Assembly (NCBI GenBank): GCA_907164885.2 | Contig: OU015500.1 | Span: 55,133,976 to 55,197,975, forward strand | Reading direction: 5' to 3' | DNA length: 64,000 nucleotides | Source of the DNA: Dolomedes plantarius | Taxonomy: Eukaryota; Arthropoda; Arachnida; Araneae; Dolomedidae | Shown: positions 62,680 to 64,000 of the stretch, in pieces | Numbering within the stretch: the first letter of the stretch is position 1 | Layout of the letters: every line of letters begins with the position of its first letter | Translations under genes and position numbers: made by a program | The notes under the pieces: generated by a model | What the model was told of the DNA's origin: nothing | Database searches by the model: none | Seen by the model: the letters and a program-made list of their open reading frames with translations, nothing else

Positions 62680-63600
62680 ATGTCTGAAAGCGACTCTAAC
62701 ATTTGTGATCTCGAAGTGAGAAAAGTTAGTTTCGTTGAGTCAGTCGAGGTTTTAGAGGACTCGAATCCAGAGTTATGTGTAACTGACCGCACACACAGGG
62801 GGATGGACCTTTGTCCGAGAGTCCATTCATCAGGTTCTTTACAAGTGGAAGGGACTATAAGTGCATGTCAGGCTGTGATGAATGTAGTCGAAAAAGTTGA
62901 GCCGAGAGACGGTTTAGAATTTGCTCCCCAGGGATTAGACAATGGCATTCGGGAAAACACGGACCGCGAAAGGGTCGAAAGTTCGTATAAAATAGATGGT
63001 AAGATTTTGACGGAATTTAGGGGAAACCTAAACAATGCGGCTGAGGGGGAGAGAATCCCTGTAGAAAATAGAAGGACAGGGTTTCCGAGTAGAAACATTT
63101 TGAGAGGGAGGTTACCTAAGATTGGGATACTCCATTGTAACGAGTTCAAAGGGAAATTACATCCGGTAGTGATAAGGACTAAACAGCGCCGCGAAAAGGC
63201 GAGTGGAATAACGCGCAAGAAAGCGAAGTTTAAAATGTTTTTGGGCTTGAGCAAAACTAAGGAGAAATGTCCTTTAGCTAGAGGCAGACCGAATTGCGTA
63301 AGGCATAGTCAAAAGACGGGACGCCAGGGTTTTGTCAAGTTCAAGAGGAAATTTAGGGGAGGAAGACATTCTGTTAAATTCAAAATGAAAATGGGTACGA
63401 GGTGCTCAGAGGGGCAGCCTAGCAATTTCGGGAGACTGATGAAAAACCGAAAGTTGCAAATATTCGCGAGGGCGAAGATTAATAGACAGGATGATTTAAG
63501 GGAGCCGTATGACAGGGTTTCCAAGAAAATTCAGCGTAAGCGAGATGCTACGAGGAGGGTTAACTCCAAATTTAAAGGAATCCAGTTTGGGAAAATTTAA
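62680..63600 (+). pseudogene. gag-like gene, second part (306 codons), shifted frame
   Basis: The open frame starts at the ATG at 62680 only because the deletion upstream removed its natural connection. The frame itself is open from 62659. The N-terminal half is acidic. From about residue 140 it is strongly basic (KQRREKASGITRKKAKFKMF, KFKRKFRGGRHSVKFK, RKRDATRRVNSKFKG), suggesting nucleic-acid binding without a zinc knuckle. It ends at TAA 63598-63600. Whether a separate protein is made from this ATG is unknown. Confidence 0.55.
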
Positions 63601-64000
63601 ATTCTCAGATGAGATTTTGAGGGTCAAGGGAGAATTTAATGCTGCGTGAAACAGTGGCCCAGAAATGTATGTGTAGTAATTTTGTGTATTGGTTTTTTTT
63701 GTATGATTTTATACCAGAATGTTGAATTGAGTAAATTGTAGTGTATAATCTTTTATGTGATGATTTTTGTGAAATTTAAAGTGTATATATGTTGGTAAAT
63801 CATGACCACATAGTATGAGAATGGATTTAGGCAAATTATGTAAATTTCCTTATGTTAAATTAGTATAACGATTGTGATCAATTAGTAGAATGATTTTCTT
63901 TTGGTGAAAGGTCCTATGGCGCTTTTTGTGTAAGCCGGTGGAAGGCCTCAGAAAGACTGTCATTAATGTACTGCAATACAATTTTGTTCTTGATAGAAAA
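63601..64000. other. sequence after the gag-like gene, no pol seen
   Basis: Four hundred bases with no protease or reverse transcriptase frame. In autonomous Gypsy elements pol usually overlaps or closely follows gag. Pol may lie further on, or the element may be non-autonomous. The window ends here. Confidence 0.45.

Overview
This window looks like arthropod nuclear DNA, most likely from a spider. It is very AT-rich, has long (TA)n microsatellites, and carries transposon families typical of spider and insect genomes. The host assignment is inference, because I found no host gene, rRNA, tRNA gene or CRISPR array I could defend. Nearly all recognisable content is mobile DNA at different stages of decay, separated by AT-rich sequence in which I see nothing.

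Layout. 3.3-4.2 kb holds a probable solo LTR inside (TA)n. 4.7-5.4 kb is a mariner remnant, and 7.1-7.7 kb (minus strand) is a decayed transposase of a family I cannot name. 8.5-11.5 kb is a Tc1 stack: an old Tc1 3' end, then an intact 346-aa Tc1-type transposase (catalytic D-to-E spacing 36) with 29-bp perfect terminal inverted repeats (TIRs), then a frameshifted DD34E Tc1, then a long TA array. 12.35-13.41 kb is an element whose inverted-repeat end motif recurs inside it as a 172-bp tandem array. 14.7-15.05 kb is a textbook tRNA-derived SINE with target duplication. 17.5-18.06 kb is a LINE 3' fragment, and 18.5-20.0 kb another Tc1. 22.7-23.3 kb is a hAT element with an 8-bp target duplication, followed by a second SINE. 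24.6-25.8 kb is a Tc1 with a single nonsense codon.

28.2-30.4 kb is LTR, then Helitron, then pogo-type element, back to back. 31.6-33.2 kb has two head-to-tail LINE 3' ends (RNase H). 33.5-34.6 kb is a TIR element carrying a foldback insertion with a 13-bp target duplication. 38.3-39.7 kb (minus) is a Tc1 remnant split by a solo LTR and a MITE. 40.5-42.1 kb has tandem duplications. 44.1-44.8 kb is a Helitron. 45.7 kb is a pogo-type MITE. 46.0-48.35 kb is a decayed DNA transposon with TIRs of about 390 bp, related to the 7.1-7.7 kb remnant.

52.4-54.0 kb is a mariner-superfamily element with about 190-bp TIRs and two nonsense codons. 54.2-54.9 kb is a piggyBac-like internal-deletion derivative with a 53-codon open frame. 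55.7-56.35 kb is a pogo/Tigger element keeping the transposase C-terminus. 57.4-59.95 kb is a mariner relative split by a 1.1-kb foldback element and a Helitron. 60.0-64.0 kb is the 5' half of an LTR retrotransposon: LTR, primer-binding site, long leader, and a gag-like gene broken by a 7-bp deletion.

These parts do not act together as a pathway; they record repeated insertion into TA-rich DNA and into each other. Only the 8866-9906 transposase looks capable of making a full product. Coordinates of TIR elements with TA or 8-bp target duplications are read directly from the sequence. Family names rest on recognised motifs, not on database searches.
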